The position numbers and the translations under genes were made by a program. The notes under the pieces were generated by a model, which did not search any database, was not told where the DNA came from, and saw nothing but the letters and a program-made list of their open reading frames with translations. Shown here piece after piece: positions 44,566-53,475 of a stretch of DNA of 59,556 nt. Every line of letters begins with the position of its first letter. The stretch's first letter is position 1. This DNA comes from an uncultured Phycisphaerales bacterium (GTDB taxonomy: Bacteria; Planctomycetota; Phycisphaerae; Phycisphaerales; UBA1924): positions 1-59,556 of the forward strand of contig CALKJW010000006.1 of NCBI GenBank assembly GCA_937995595.1, given 5' to 3'.

Positions 44566-46713
44566 ATGAAGAAGCGAACGATGACCGCCTCGATGCTGCT
44601 GCTCGCGGCGGGCATGGCCCATGCGCAGCCCACGATCGACGGCCGCCTGACCCCCGGCGACGCGTCCTTCTACGGGGCCGCGAAGTGGATCCAGACCAAC
44701 CCGACCGCCTTCGGCGACAACAACGCCGGCTCGCAGCCCCCGTGCGCGGGCTTCGGCGGCGGCATCCGCATCGCCATCGACAACTCGAACGTCGCGGGCG
44801 TGACCGGCGGGACGGGCCCGTCGAGCGGCGCGGGCGTGACGACCGGCGTCGAGATCGCCATCCCGCTCTCGCAACTGGGGAACCCCACGGGCGCGATCCG
44901 CATCGCCGGGTTCATCAACGGCGGCGGGCACGACTTCCTCTCCAACCAGGTCATCGGGTCGCTGCCCGACGGGTTCGGCAACCTCGGCGAGCCGCGGAAC
45001 GTGGACTTCTCCGCGTACGACGGCGACCAGTTCGTGACCGTTCCCGCCCCGGGCATGTGCCTGCTGTCGACGCCGCCGGTGATGGACGGTCAGGCCGACG
45101 CCGTGTACGGCGCGCCGCTGTGGGTGCAGACGCTGCAGACGCAGTTCGGCGACTCCAACCTCGGCCAGATCGACTACGCCAACGGCTCGGAGATCGACGC
45201 GCTCTACGGCTTTGTCTGCAACGCCGACATCGGCAACGGCGTCGAGCCGGTGCTGTTCATCCTCGTCGCCGGCAACCTCGAATCGAACTTCAACAAACTC
45301 GACCTGTTCTTCGACGTCGCCCCCGGCGGGCAGAACCAACTCCGCGGCGACAACCCCAACGTCGACTTCAACGGCCTGAACCGCATGGGCGACAACGGCG
45401 GCGGCAACGGCCTGAAGTTCGACGCCGGGTTCGAGTCCGACTACTACCTGACGTTCACCTGCGGCGGCGGGCCGTTCGCGACCTACGCCAACTACGCCGA
45501 GACGCTGACCTCGGGCGGCGGGCAGGGCGCGTACATCGGCTCGGGCGGCGCGGGGACCAACTTCCTGCAGGCCCAGGCCTGCCCGCCGTCGCTGCCCGAC
45601 GCGGGCCTGTCGTACGGCAGCGAGGTCAACGCGGTGTACTCCTACCTCGACGTGCCGAACAACCGGCTGTACGTCATGATCCCCGGCAACCTCAAGAGCA
45701 GCGACGAACAGCACCGCCTGCACCTGTTCTTCGACGTCAACGGCAATCCCGACGGCGATGAAGGCCAGAACACGATGCGGGGCAACAACGTGATCCTCGG
45801 CCTGGCCGACGGCACCGCGGGCGTGATCAACCGCCTGGGCGACAACGGCATCGACCCCGGCCTGACGTTCGACGCCGGCTTCTACGCCGATTACTACATG
45901 GTCTTCCATTTCGAAGAGGCCAACGGCTCGCGGGCCGTGCTCGACGCCGCGACGCTCCGCACCAACGGGCGCGCCGGCTCGCTCTCGGCCGCGCTGGACT
46001 ACGGCATGTTCCAGGGCAAGGCCGCGGGCACGCTCATCAACACCGACGGGAGCAACTTCTGCTGCACGCCCGCCAACGGGATCCAGCAGCAGACGGGCAT
46101 CCTGCCGGCGATCTACACCGCGTTCGCCCCGCGCGAGTCGGGCGACGTGCTGGCCGCGTACATCGACCTGTTCGGCACGTCCGAGGCCGAGTGGAACGAC
46201 TACATCGCCAACCCGGCGACCGGCCCGCGTTCGGGGCTGATCCTCGCCGTGGCCCGCAACGACAACCTTGTCGGCGTGACCGACACCTCCGCCGCGGGCG
46301 CTTCGGGCGCGACCGACGGCATCGAGTTCTCCATCGATCTGGACGAACTGGGCTGGGACGGCTCCTCGCCCATACGGCTGGCGGGCATCATCGGCAACAG
46401 CGACACGACGTTCATGTCCAACCAGGTGCTCGGCGGCCTGCCGACGGGCGCGGGCAACCTCGGCGAGCCGCGCCTGATCGATTTCTCGCAGATCGCCGGC
46501 GACCAGTTCGTCGTCCTGACCGGCGGCGGCGCCCCGCCCTGCCCGGCCGACTGGGACGGCAACACGATCGTCGAGGTCGCGGACATCTTCGCCTTCCTGT
46601 CGGACTGGTTCGCAGGCGACCCGGACGCGACCAACTTCGGCGGCACGCCGGGCGTTCCCGCGATCTTCGCCTTCCTGGGCGCGTGGTTCGCCCACGGCGT
46701 CGGCCCCTGCTGA
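44566..46713 (+). CDS. Modular exported protein with dockerin-like tail
   Basis: 715 residues. Signal [20 protein letters not shown]. At least three repeats of the module seen in the 38.4-kb PEP-CTERM protein can be traced, e.g. [20 protein letters not shown] with [20 protein letters not shown], and later [20 protein letters not shown] with [40 protein letters not shown] and [20 protein letters not shown] bracket it. The C-terminus has two dockerin-like units; the second ([20 protein letters not shown]) has lost the Asp loop, and the tail ends in Cys. Probably a surface protein that binds glycan or matrix. AAGGAGAG lies before the ATG. The module's biochemical role is unknown. Confidence 0.82.
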   Translation: MKKRTMTASMLLLAAGMAHAQPTIDGRLTPGDASFYGAAKWIQTNPTAFGDNNAGSQPPCAGFGGGIRIAIDNSNVAGVTGGTGPSSGAGVTTGVEIAIPLSQLGNPTGAIRIAGFINGGGHDFLSNQVIGSLPDGFGNLGEPRNVDFSAYDGDQFVTVPAPGMCLLSTPPVMDGQADAVYGAPLWVQTLQTQFGDSNLGQIDYANGSEIDALYGFVCNADIGNGVEPVLFILVAGNLESNFNKLDLFFDVAPGGQNQLRGDNPNVDFNGLNRMGDNGGGNGLKFDAGFESDYYLTFTCGGGPFATYANYAETLTSGGGQGAYIGSGGAGTNFLQAQACPPSLPDAGLSYGSEVNAVYSYLDVPNNRLYVMIPGNLKSSDEQHRLHLFFDVNGNPDGDEGQNTMRGNNVILGLADGTAGVINRLGDNGIDPGLTFDAGFYADYYMVFHFEEANGSRAVLDAATLRTNGRAGSLSAALDYGMFQGKAAGTLINTDGSNFCCTPANGIQQQTGILPAIYTAFAPRESGDVLAAYIDLFGTSEAEWNDYIANPATGPRSGLILAVARNDNLVGVTDTSAAGASGATDGIEFSIDLDELGWDGSSPIRLAGIIGNSDTTFMSNQVLGGLPTGAGNLGEPRLIDFSQIAGDQFVVLTGGGAPPCPADWDGNTIVEVADIFAFLSDWFAGDPDATNFGGTPGVPAIFAFLGAWFAHGVGPC

Positions 46714-46746
46714 GCCGGGCCGGAACCACCGCGGCACGCATCCAAC

Positions 46747-46778
46747 GGGCCCGTCCCCACGCGGGGCGGGCCCTTTTT
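46747..46778 (+). terminator. Rho-independent terminator of the modular exoprotein gene
   Basis: GGGCCCG-t-CCCC, ACGC loop, GGGG-CGGGCCC, then TTTTTG. It lies 33 bp after the stop and just before the M3 peptidase gene. Confidence 0.9.
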
Positions 46779-46824
46779 GTGCGCGCAGGTGGCCGCGGGC
46801 GGCGCGCGGCTTTACGCTCCGGTC

Positions 46825-48588
46825 ATGACCAAGCCCGACGGCATCGTCCCCGACCGGTTCGACGGCGCATCGTGGGCGGCGATCGAGCCGTTGGTGAACG
46901 CGCTCCTCTCGCGCCCGGTCGGCTCGCGCGGGGCGCTGGAGCGCTGGGTGCTGGACCGCTCCGAACTCGACGCGGCGTGCGCCGAGGCCCGGGCCGAACT
47001 GTACATCGCCACCTCGTGCGACACCGAGAACAAGGAGGCCGAAGCCGCCTTTGCCCGCTACCTCGATCAGGTCGCGCCGCGCCTGCAGAAGGCCGAGTTC
47101 GACCTCGACCGGCGGCTGGTCGATCTGGCGGCGGAGTTCCCGCTCGACGAGCAGCGCTACGGCGTGATGCTCCGTGCCAAGCGCACGCAGGTCGAGATCT
47201 TCCGCGACGAGAACGTGCCGCTGCAGACCGAACTGGCCAGACTCAGCCAGCAGTTCGGCAAGATCGCCGGGGCGATGACCGTGTTCTTCGAGGGCCGGGA
47301 GCGCACGCTCCCGCAGATGAAGGAGTTCGACCTCTCGACGGACCGCGCCCTGCGCGAGCGCGCGTGGCGCGCCGTGGCCGAGCGACGCCTGCGCGACCGC
47401 GACGCGCTGGACGAACTCTACGACCGCATGATCGCCCTGCGCGACACGGTGGCGCGCAACGCGGGGTTCGCGACCGACGCCGACTCGGGCGCGTACGTCA
47501 AGTACACCTTCAGGGAGAAGGGGCGCTTCGACTACACCCCCGCCGACTGCCGCGCCTTCTGGAGCGCGGTCGAGCGGCACGTCGTGCCGTTTGTCCGCCG
47601 CCGCTCCGAGGCGCGCCGGCGCGCCCTGGGGGTCGACGTGCTGCGGCCGTGGGACCTGGCCGTCGACGAGCACGGGCGCGACCGGCTCCGGCCCTTCGAC
47701 GGCGGGGCGCAACTGGTCGCGCGATCGCTCGCCACCGTCCGCGCGCTGGACCCGCGACTGGAGGCGATGCTGGCCCGCATGACCGCGGGCGCGGCGGTGG
47801 CCGACCCCGCGCCGGGGACGCCCTGCCGGACCGAGTACCTCGACCTCGACTCTCGCCGCGGCAAGCGCCCGGGCGGGTACCAGTACATGCGCGACCGCAC
47901 GCGCCGGCCGTTCATCTTCATGAACGCCGCGGGCCTGCACGACGACGCGATGACCATGCTCCACGAGGCCGGGCACGCGTTCCACTCGATGCTGTGCGAG
48001 CGCGAGCCGCTGCTGGACTACCGGCACTCGCCGATCGAGTTCGCCGAGGTCGCGAGCATGTCGATGGAGCACCTGAGCATGCCGCACTGGGGCGCGCCCG
48101 GCGCGTTCTACACCAGCGAGGCCGACCTGCGCCGCGCCCGCGCCGAACATCTGGAGGACTCGGTCACGCTGCTGGCGTGGATCGCCACCATCGACGCCTT
48201 CCAGCACTGGGTCTACGCGCACCCCGGCCACAGCCGCGCCCAGCGCCGGGACCACTGGCTGGAACTCGACGCCCGCTTCGGGCGCGGCGTGTCGTGGGAT
48301 GGGCTGGACGAGGCGCGCGGGTGGCACTGGCAGAAGCAGAGCCACCTGTTCAGCCACCCGATGTACTACATCGAGTACGGCATCGCCCAACTGGGCGCGC
48401 TGCAACTCTGGCTGACCTCCAAGACCGCGGGCGAAAAGGCCGCGGTCGACGCCTACATCCGCGCGCTGTCGCTGGGCGGGAGCCGCCCGCTGCCGGACCT
48501 GTTCGCCGCCGCGGGCCTGCGGTTCGACTTCGGCGACGCCACCGTCGGCCGGGTCGTCGAGGCGGTCGAGCGCGAAATCGCGGGCTGA
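46825..48588 (+). CDS. M3 family zinc oligoendopeptidase
   Basis: 587 residues, a cytoplasmic-type protein without a signal. The zinc motif HEAGH (His380, Glu381, His384) stands in MTMLHEAGHAFHSML, and the third ligand is expected in the following SPIEFAEVASMSMEHL. HWQKQSHLFSHPMYYIEYGI near the end is typical of PepF/M3B members. These enzymes cleave short peptides and help recycle them. The ATG at 46825 is chosen because an upstream in-frame ATG at 46777 would run through the preceding terminator. No regulatory signal is evident. Confidence 0.9.
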   Translation: MTKPDGIVPDRFDGASWAAIEPLVNALLSRPVGSRGALERWVLDRSELDAACAEARAELYIATSCDTENKEAEAAFARYLDQVAPRLQKAEFDLDRRLVDLAAEFPLDEQRYGVMLRAKRTQVEIFRDENVPLQTELARLSQQFGKIAGAMTVFFEGRERTLPQMKEFDLSTDRALRERAWRAVAERRLRDRDALDELYDRMIALRDTVARNAGFATDADSGAYVKYTFREKGRFDYTPADCRAFWSAVERHVVPFVRRRSEARRRALGVDVLRPWDLAVDEHGRDRLRPFDGGAQLVARSLATVRALDPRLEAMLARMTAGAAVADPAPGTPCRTEYLDLDSRRGKRPGGYQYMRDRTRRPFIFMNAAGLHDDAMTMLHEAGHAFHSMLCEREPLLDYRHSPIEFAEVASMSMEHLSMPHWGAPGAFYTSEADLRRARAEHLEDSVTLLAWIATIDAFQHWVYAHPGHSRAQRRDHWLELDARFGRGVSWDGLDEARGWHWQKQSHLFSHPMYYIEYGIAQLGALQLWLTSKTAGEKAAVDAYIRALSLGGSRPLPDLFAAAGLRFDFGDATVGRVVEAVEREIAG

Positions 48589-48639
48589 CGCGCGCCTCTC
48601 TCCGCCGCCTCGACGGAACGCGTCCCGCGAACGGAGCCT

Positions 48640-48782
48640 GAGGGCGTTCCACACCAGATCCACAGAGGACGCAGAGAAGGCGGAAAGAACGCGAGATCGA
48701 CCGCGAATCCCGGAGCGTTCGAAACCACTTGTAACTCGGCGGCCTCTGCGCCTCTGCGGTGAGGTTCTTTCGAACCTCGTTC
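48640..48782 (-). repeat. Copy B of the ~140-bp dispersed repeat (inverted)
   Basis: The reverse complement aligns with 21515-21655 end to end. The best-kept core (48696-48720) equals 24 of 25 bases of copy A. The outer parts keep CGCAGAGGCGCAGAG, TTCTTTC and CGTCCTCTGTGG-like blocks. It fills the spacer between the M3 peptidase and the SWIM protein, whose genes converge here, just as copy A sits between two converging genes. Confidence 0.75.
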
Positions 48783-48821
48783 GCGGCGCGAGTCTCATAT
48801 GAAGGTCGAATTACATATTAT

Positions 48822-49916
48822 TTACGGTTCGTCCTGCGTGCCCGCGTCGCGCAGCACCGACTGGCTCACCACGTCGTAGCACGTGGCCAAGAGGCCCACC
48901 AGCGGGAACCTCGCCCCCGCCTGCCCGGCCCACGGGCTGGGGCCCAGGCGACGCAGCAGCGGGTGCGTGACCGCGGGCGGCTCCAGCGGCACCTCGAGCG
49001 AGTCGATGGCCCGCCGGCCGCGCTCGCCCGTGCCCCAGAACTCGTCGATCGCCTCTTCCAGAGGCCGGTTCCAGGGCGACTGCGGGTCGGCCGCGCCCGC
49101 CACGTGCTGGGCGTGCACCGGCACCGCCGCGCCCCCCGTGCGGGCCGCACCGACCAGCGCCCGCTGCTGCCGCAGTCGCTCCAGCAGTTCCTGCTCGGGC
49201 AGGCCGCGGAGCGCGAAGATCAGCAGCGGCTCGCGCCCCAGCCGCTCGGCGATCAGGAACATCGCGCAGCACACGTGCTTGCACCACGGCGTGCCGCCGG
49301 CCCTGCCCGGCCCGCCGCGGAACACCTCGCAGGTGCACGAGGTCGCCAGGTCCGGCGCCTCGGCGGGGAACAGGCGGAGGCCCAGGGGCGCGAAGAGGTC
49401 CTCGATGTTGCTGGGCAGTTCGCCCGACGCCAGCGGCGCGCCGTAGCGCACCTGCTCCGCCATCGACGCCAGCACGCGCTCCCACTGTTCGGCGGTGAAG
49501 ACCGGCAGGCGGATCTCGACCTTGTACGCGCCCGGCATGCGGCCCTGCACGCGGGCGGACACCGACCCCGGTCGCACTTCCAGCGAGCGCGTCTGCCCCA
49601 GCCGCGCGTACTCCAGGCCCTCGGCCAGTTGCTCGCCCGGTGCGTGGTTCTCGGCCAGGCGCATCCACCGCGACGACGCCCAGCCCCAGGTCCCGCTCAT
49701 GCCCGCGGCGAACGCGGCCTTGGTCGCGCCCTGCGCCGCCGCGGCGGTGGCGATCGGCCCGACGCGGGTCTGCAGGCGCACACCGCCGACGACGCGCCGG
49801 GGGTTGGCCGTGGGCTTGGGCGGCAGCGGCGGCCGGCGCTCGGGACGCGCCGGCTGGTACGGCGGCCGGCCCGGGTTGGGGCGCGGCGAGGACGGGGTCG
49901 GTGGGGGCGTCGGCAT
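48822..49916 (-). CDS. SWIM zinc-finger protein
   Basis: 364 residues. A SWIM-type CxCx(n)CxH motif is visible (CTCEVFRGG ... PWCKHVC, near residue 195-215) in the middle of the protein, with an N-terminal Pro-rich tail (about 1-40) and a helical C-terminal part. SWIM fingers bind DNA or proteins. The gene starts 9 bp after the stop of the SNF2 helicase gene on the same strand, and the two are often neighbours in bacteria; a joint role in chromatin-like DNA handling or DNA repair is inference. No catalytic domain is seen. A stop-side repeat (copy B) flanks its 3' end. Confidence 0.82.
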   Translation of the reverse strand: MPTPPPTPSSPRPNPGRPPYQPARPERRPPLPPKPTANPRRVVGGVRLQTRVGPIATAAAAQGATKAAFAAGMSGTWGWASSRWMRLAENHAPGEQLAEGLEYARLGQTRSLEVRPGSVSARVQGRMPGAYKVEIRLPVFTAEQWERVLASMAEQVRYGAPLASGELPSNIEDLFAPLGLRLFPAEAPDLATSCTCEVFRGGPGRAGGTPWCKHVCCAMFLIAERLGREPLLIFALRGLPEQELLERLRQQRALVGAARTGGAAVPVHAQHVAGAADPQSPWNRPLEEAIDEFWGTGERGRRAIDSLEVPLEPPAVTHPLLRRLGPSPWAGQAGARFPLVGLLATCYDVVSQSVLRDAGTQDEP

Positions 49917-49925
49917 CGGGCGGGT

Positions 49926-52900
49926 TCACTCCTCGTCGTCGCCGACCGCGTCGGCGCGCAGCGCCAGCAGGTCGCGCAGTTGCCCGGTGGACAGTTCGCT
50001 CAGCCACGACTCGCCCGAGCCGATGATCTCCGACGCCAGCGCGGTCTTCTCCTCGATCATCTGGTCGATCTTCTCCTCCAGCGTGCCGCCGGCGACGAAC
50101 TTGTGCACCTGCACGGTGCGCGTCTGGCCGATGCGGTAGGCGCGGTCGGTCGCCTGCGCCTCCACGGCCGGGTTCCACCAGCGGTCGAAGTGGAAGACGT
50201 GGTTGGCCGCGGTGAGGTTCAGACCCACGCCGCCGGCCTTGAGGCTGAGCACGAACACAGGCGGGCCGCCCGCGCCCTGGAACTCCTCGATCATCCGCTG
50301 CCGCTCGGCCGCGCTGGTGCCGCCGTGCAGGAACAGCACCTCGCGGTCGAACGCGCGCCGGAGCATCGCCGCCAGCAGGTCGCCCATCTGGCGGAACTGC
50401 GTGAAGACCAGCGCCTTGTCCCCCGCGGCGAGCACCTCCTCGAGCATCTCGATCAGGCGCTGGCACTTGCCGCTGCGCGCGGGGCTGGGCACCGCGCCGG
50501 CGCGGCCGTCGCCGAACTCCTTGAGGAACTGCGCCGGGTGGTTGCACACCTGCTTGAGTTTGATCAGCCCCGCCAGCACCAGGCCCTTGCGCTGGATGCC
50601 CGTCGCCGCGTCCGCCGCGTTGAGCATGTCGGTCACGCACGCCTGGTACAACTGCGCCTGCTCGGGCGTGAGGTAGCAGTACTCCTTGCTCTCCATCTTC
50701 TCGGGCAGGTCGCTGATGACCGCCGGGTCGGTCTTGAGGCGGCGCAGCACGAACGGCTGCACCAGCCCGCGCAACTGCGAGGCCCGGTGCTTGTCGTGGT
50801 AGCGCTCGACCGGCACGGCGAACCTGCGCCGGAACTCGCCGGCCGAGCCGAGGTAGCCGCCGTTGAGGAAGTCCATGATCGACCACAACTCGCCCAGCCG
50901 GTTCTCGACCGGCGTGCCCGTCAGCGCGATCCGGCGCGGCGCGTCGATCGCGTGCACGGCGCGGGTCTGCTTGGCCGCGGGGTTCTTGATGTTCTGCGCC
51001 TCGTCGAGCACCACGCGGCCCCAGCCGACCTTCTCCAGGTGCTCGCGGTCGCGGTGCGCCAGCGCGTAGGTGGTGATGACCACGTCGGACTCGCACGCGA
51101 CCCGCAGCAGCCGGTCGCCCAGCGGGCGGTCGGGCCCGTGGTGCACCAGCACGCGCAGCGAGGGCGTGAACCGGCGCGCCTCGTGCACCCAGTTGGCCAC
51201 GACCGACATCGGCACCACCAGCAGCGTCGGGCCCGGCCCGCCGCCGTCGCCGCCCTGCTCGGCCGCGAGCCGCGCCGCCTCGCGCTCGTGGGCCAGCAGC
51301 GCCAGCAACTGGATCGTCTTGCCCAGGCCCATGTCGTCGGCCAGGCACGCGCCCAGACCCAGCGTGTCGAGGAACGCCAGCCAACTCAGGCCCTTGACCT
51401 GGTACGGGCGGAGCGTGCCCACGAACGTGCGCGGCGGTTCGAGGATCGGCAGCGACTGGTTCGCGCCCGCGTCGGTGAAGACCTTGGCCACCCAGCCCGT
51501 CGCGTCCATGCCCAGGATCGGCACGCCGGTCTCGCGCACGTCCGAGGCGTAGGCCAGCCGCAGGGCCCGGCCGACCTCCATCTTCCCGCCCGGGTTGTCG
51601 CGGATGAACCCGACCGCGGCGCGCACGTCCTCGGGCCGGATCTCGACCCACCGACCGCCCAGACGAACCAGCGGCGAGTGCTGGGCCGCGAGCAGTTCGA
51701 ACTGCTCCAGCGTCAGCGTCGTCTCGCCGACGGCGATCTGCCAGCGGTAATCGACCAGCGTGTGCAGGCCGACGCGCGACGCGGCCGACTGCGGCCCGCC
51801 GCCCGCCGCCGGCGCGGGCGTCGAGAAGTCCACGTCCTCGCTCGAGACCAGCAGCCGCGCGCCCAGACGCACCGTCGGCGAGTCCCACCAGTCCGGCGCT
51901 TCGACGCCGAAGCCCTGCTCCATCAGCAGCGGGCGCAACTCGCGGAAGAACTTGTACGCCTCCGCCGTCGAGAGGTCGATCGACGACGGCTCGTCGTTCT
52001 CCAGCAGGCTCTCGAGCTTCCGGTACAGCCGCGCGGCGCGCCCCAGTTCGGCCAGCAGCACTTCCTGCGGCGAGTCGATCCGAAGCCCCTCCACCGTCGC
52101 GCTCCCCGAACCGCCGCCGGGAAGGAGCCAGATGTCCTGCGCGTCGAGCCGGGTCCGCGGGTTGGTCGTGCTCTGCAGGTGCAGCGAGAGCGTCCACCGC
52201 ACCTCGTCGCCGGGCGCGGCGAAGTCCTCGAGCCCGAAGACGTCCAGCGGCTCGCTCAGGCGCAGCAGCAGCCGCCACGGCGAGCCGGCGCCGCGCTCCT
52301 CCAGCCCGCCCACCCACCGGCGCACGTGCCGCACCAGTTCGGTGCGCTCCTTCGCGCCCTCGGCGCCCAGCACCGCCGGCCCGTTCAGGAGGCCGCTCAG
52401 CCACGCGACCTGCGGGTCGGCGGCCGGGTCGCGCCCCTCGATGGCCTCGTGCATCGACTCGCGCGACAGCGCGCGCCGGCACAGCGCGTCGCCTACGCCG
52501 GACAGGAACCCCTCCAGCACCGTCCACCCGTCGTGCGCCGCGGCGTCCTGCGCGCACCGCGCCTCGCCCGGCATCGCCGCGGCCAGCGCGGCGGCCTGCG
52601 CGCCCGCGGCTTCGTCGCTCAGCCACGGCTGCCACGCGCCGCGAACACCGCCGCTGGTTTCCTGCACCAGCATCGGGACGAACCGCTGCTGGGCCAGCAG
52701 GTGCAGCACGAGCCGCGACGCCGCGGCGTAGAACCGGACGCTCTCGCCGATCGACACCGCCGGCAACGCCCCGCCCGCGCCGTCCTCTTCCGCGGCGGCT
52801 TCGAGCGCTTCGAGCGCGGCGGGCGCGTCCGCCGCGACGACCCGCACGCTGGGCACGGTCACGCCCACCAGCAGGCGCGCCTCGGCGTCCAACCCCTCGC

Positions 52901-53252
52901 CCCACTCGTGCCCGGCCAGGTGCGCCAGCCTCGGGCTGGCGGCGGGCCCGCCGCCGGCGCCCATCGGCAACCGCACGCGGATCTCCGCGGGCTCGGCCTT
53001 GATCGGCTCGGCACCCGCCGCGCCCAGCGCGCCCGTCAGCGCGCCGGCCAGCGCGCCCGCGTCGGCGGCGAACGGATGGCGCGAGGAGTCGGCCGACGGG
53101 TTGGCCGCGGCGAAGGCCGCGACGGACTCGGCCCACAGGTGCAGCGCGCCGTCGGTCCACAGTGCGTGCACGACCAGGGCTGCGCCGCCCGCGCTGCGCG
53201 CGCCCGCCGGTGCCGGCTCCGTCGTGGCCAGGGCTTCCGTGCGATCGCTCAT
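49926..53252 (-). CDS. SNF2-family DNA translocase/helicase
   Basis: 1108 residues. The SNF2 ATPase is in the C-terminal half: ACLADDMGLGKTIQLLALLA (motif I, near residue 640), VVLDEAQNIKNPAAK (motif II), ALTGTPVENRLGELWSIMDF (III) and the C-terminal lobe with KALVFTQFRQM and SLKAGGVGLNLTAANHV. The N-terminal ~580 residues lack a family I recognise and may bind DNA or regulate the motor. It probably remodels DNA-protein complexes in the cytoplasm, as RapA- or SWI/SNF-like proteins do. Paired with the SWIM protein downstream, 9 bp away. Its ATG is the first credible start. Confidence 0.92.
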   Translation of the reverse strand: MSDRTEALATTEPAPAGARSAGGAALVVHALWTDGALHLWAESVAAFAAANPSADSSRHPFAADAGALAGALTGALGAAGAEPIKAEPAEIRVRLPMGAGGGPAASPRLAHLAGHEWGEGLDAEARLLVGVTVPSVRVVAADAPAALEALEAAAEEDGAGGALPAVSIGESVRFYAAASRLVLHLLAQQRFVPMLVQETSGGVRGAWQPWLSDEAAGAQAAALAAAMPGEARCAQDAAAHDGWTVLEGFLSGVGDALCRRALSRESMHEAIEGRDPAADPQVAWLSGLLNGPAVLGAEGAKERTELVRHVRRWVGGLEERGAGSPWRLLLRLSEPLDVFGLEDFAAPGDEVRWTLSLHLQSTTNPRTRLDAQDIWLLPGGGSGSATVEGLRIDSPQEVLLAELGRAARLYRKLESLLENDEPSSIDLSTAEAYKFFRELRPLLMEQGFGVEAPDWWDSPTVRLGARLLVSSEDVDFSTPAPAAGGGPQSAASRVGLHTLVDYRWQIAVGETTLTLEQFELLAAQHSPLVRLGGRWVEIRPEDVRAAVGFIRDNPGGKMEVGRALRLAYASDVRETGVPILGMDATGWVAKVFTDAGANQSLPILEPPRTFVGTLRPYQVKGLSWLAFLDTLGLGACLADDMGLGKTIQLLALLAHEREAARLAAEQGGDGGGPGPTLLVVPMSVVANWVHEARRFTPSLRVLVHHGPDRPLGDRLLRVACESDVVITTYALAHRDREHLEKVGWGRVVLDEAQNIKNPAAKQTRAVHAIDAPRRIALTGTPVENRLGELWSIMDFLNGGYLGSAGEFRRRFAVPVERYHDKHRASQLRGLVQPFVLRRLKTDPAVISDLPEKMESKEYCYLTPEQAQLYQACVTDMLNAADAATGIQRKGLVLAGLIKLKQVCNHPAQFLKEFGDGRAGAVPSPARSGKCQRLIEMLEEVLAAGDKALVFTQFRQMGDLLAAMLRRAFDREVLFLHGGTSAAERQRMIEEFQGAGGPPVFVLSLKAGGVGLNLTAANHVFHFDRWWNPAVEAQATDRAYRIGQTRTVQVHKFVAGGTLEEKIDQMIEEKTALASEIIGSGESWLSELSTGQLRDLLALRADAVGDDEE

Positions 53253-53304
53253 GCCGTGCCGTTCACCCCGGGATGCGCCGCGCCACGCCTTCGCGGCGGG
53301 AAAA

Positions 53305-53377
53305 TGAGGGCGCCGAGACTCGAACTCGGGACCCGCGGATTAAAAGTCCGCTGCTCTACCAACTGAGCTACGCCCTC
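53305..53377 (-). tRNA. tRNA-Lys (anticodon TTT)
   Basis: A full cloverleaf can be drawn on the minus strand: acceptor GAGGGCG/CGCCCTC with discriminator A, D-arm GCTC...GAGC, anticodon arm GCGGA-CTTTTAA-TCCGC and T-arm CCGAG-TTCGAGT-CTCGG; 73 nt. The anticodon loop gives TTT, which reads AAA/AAG (Lys). CCA is not encoded. It lies between the SNF2 gene and the subtilase gene. Confidence 0.97.
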
Positions 53378-53475
53378 GACAAGACACCCGCTCCGAGCGC
53401 GGGACAGACCGCGCGGGAGCAGCCCCGATCTTAGGCCGCGTCCGACGCGTGCCCTGTTCCGCCGCGCCGTGCCGG

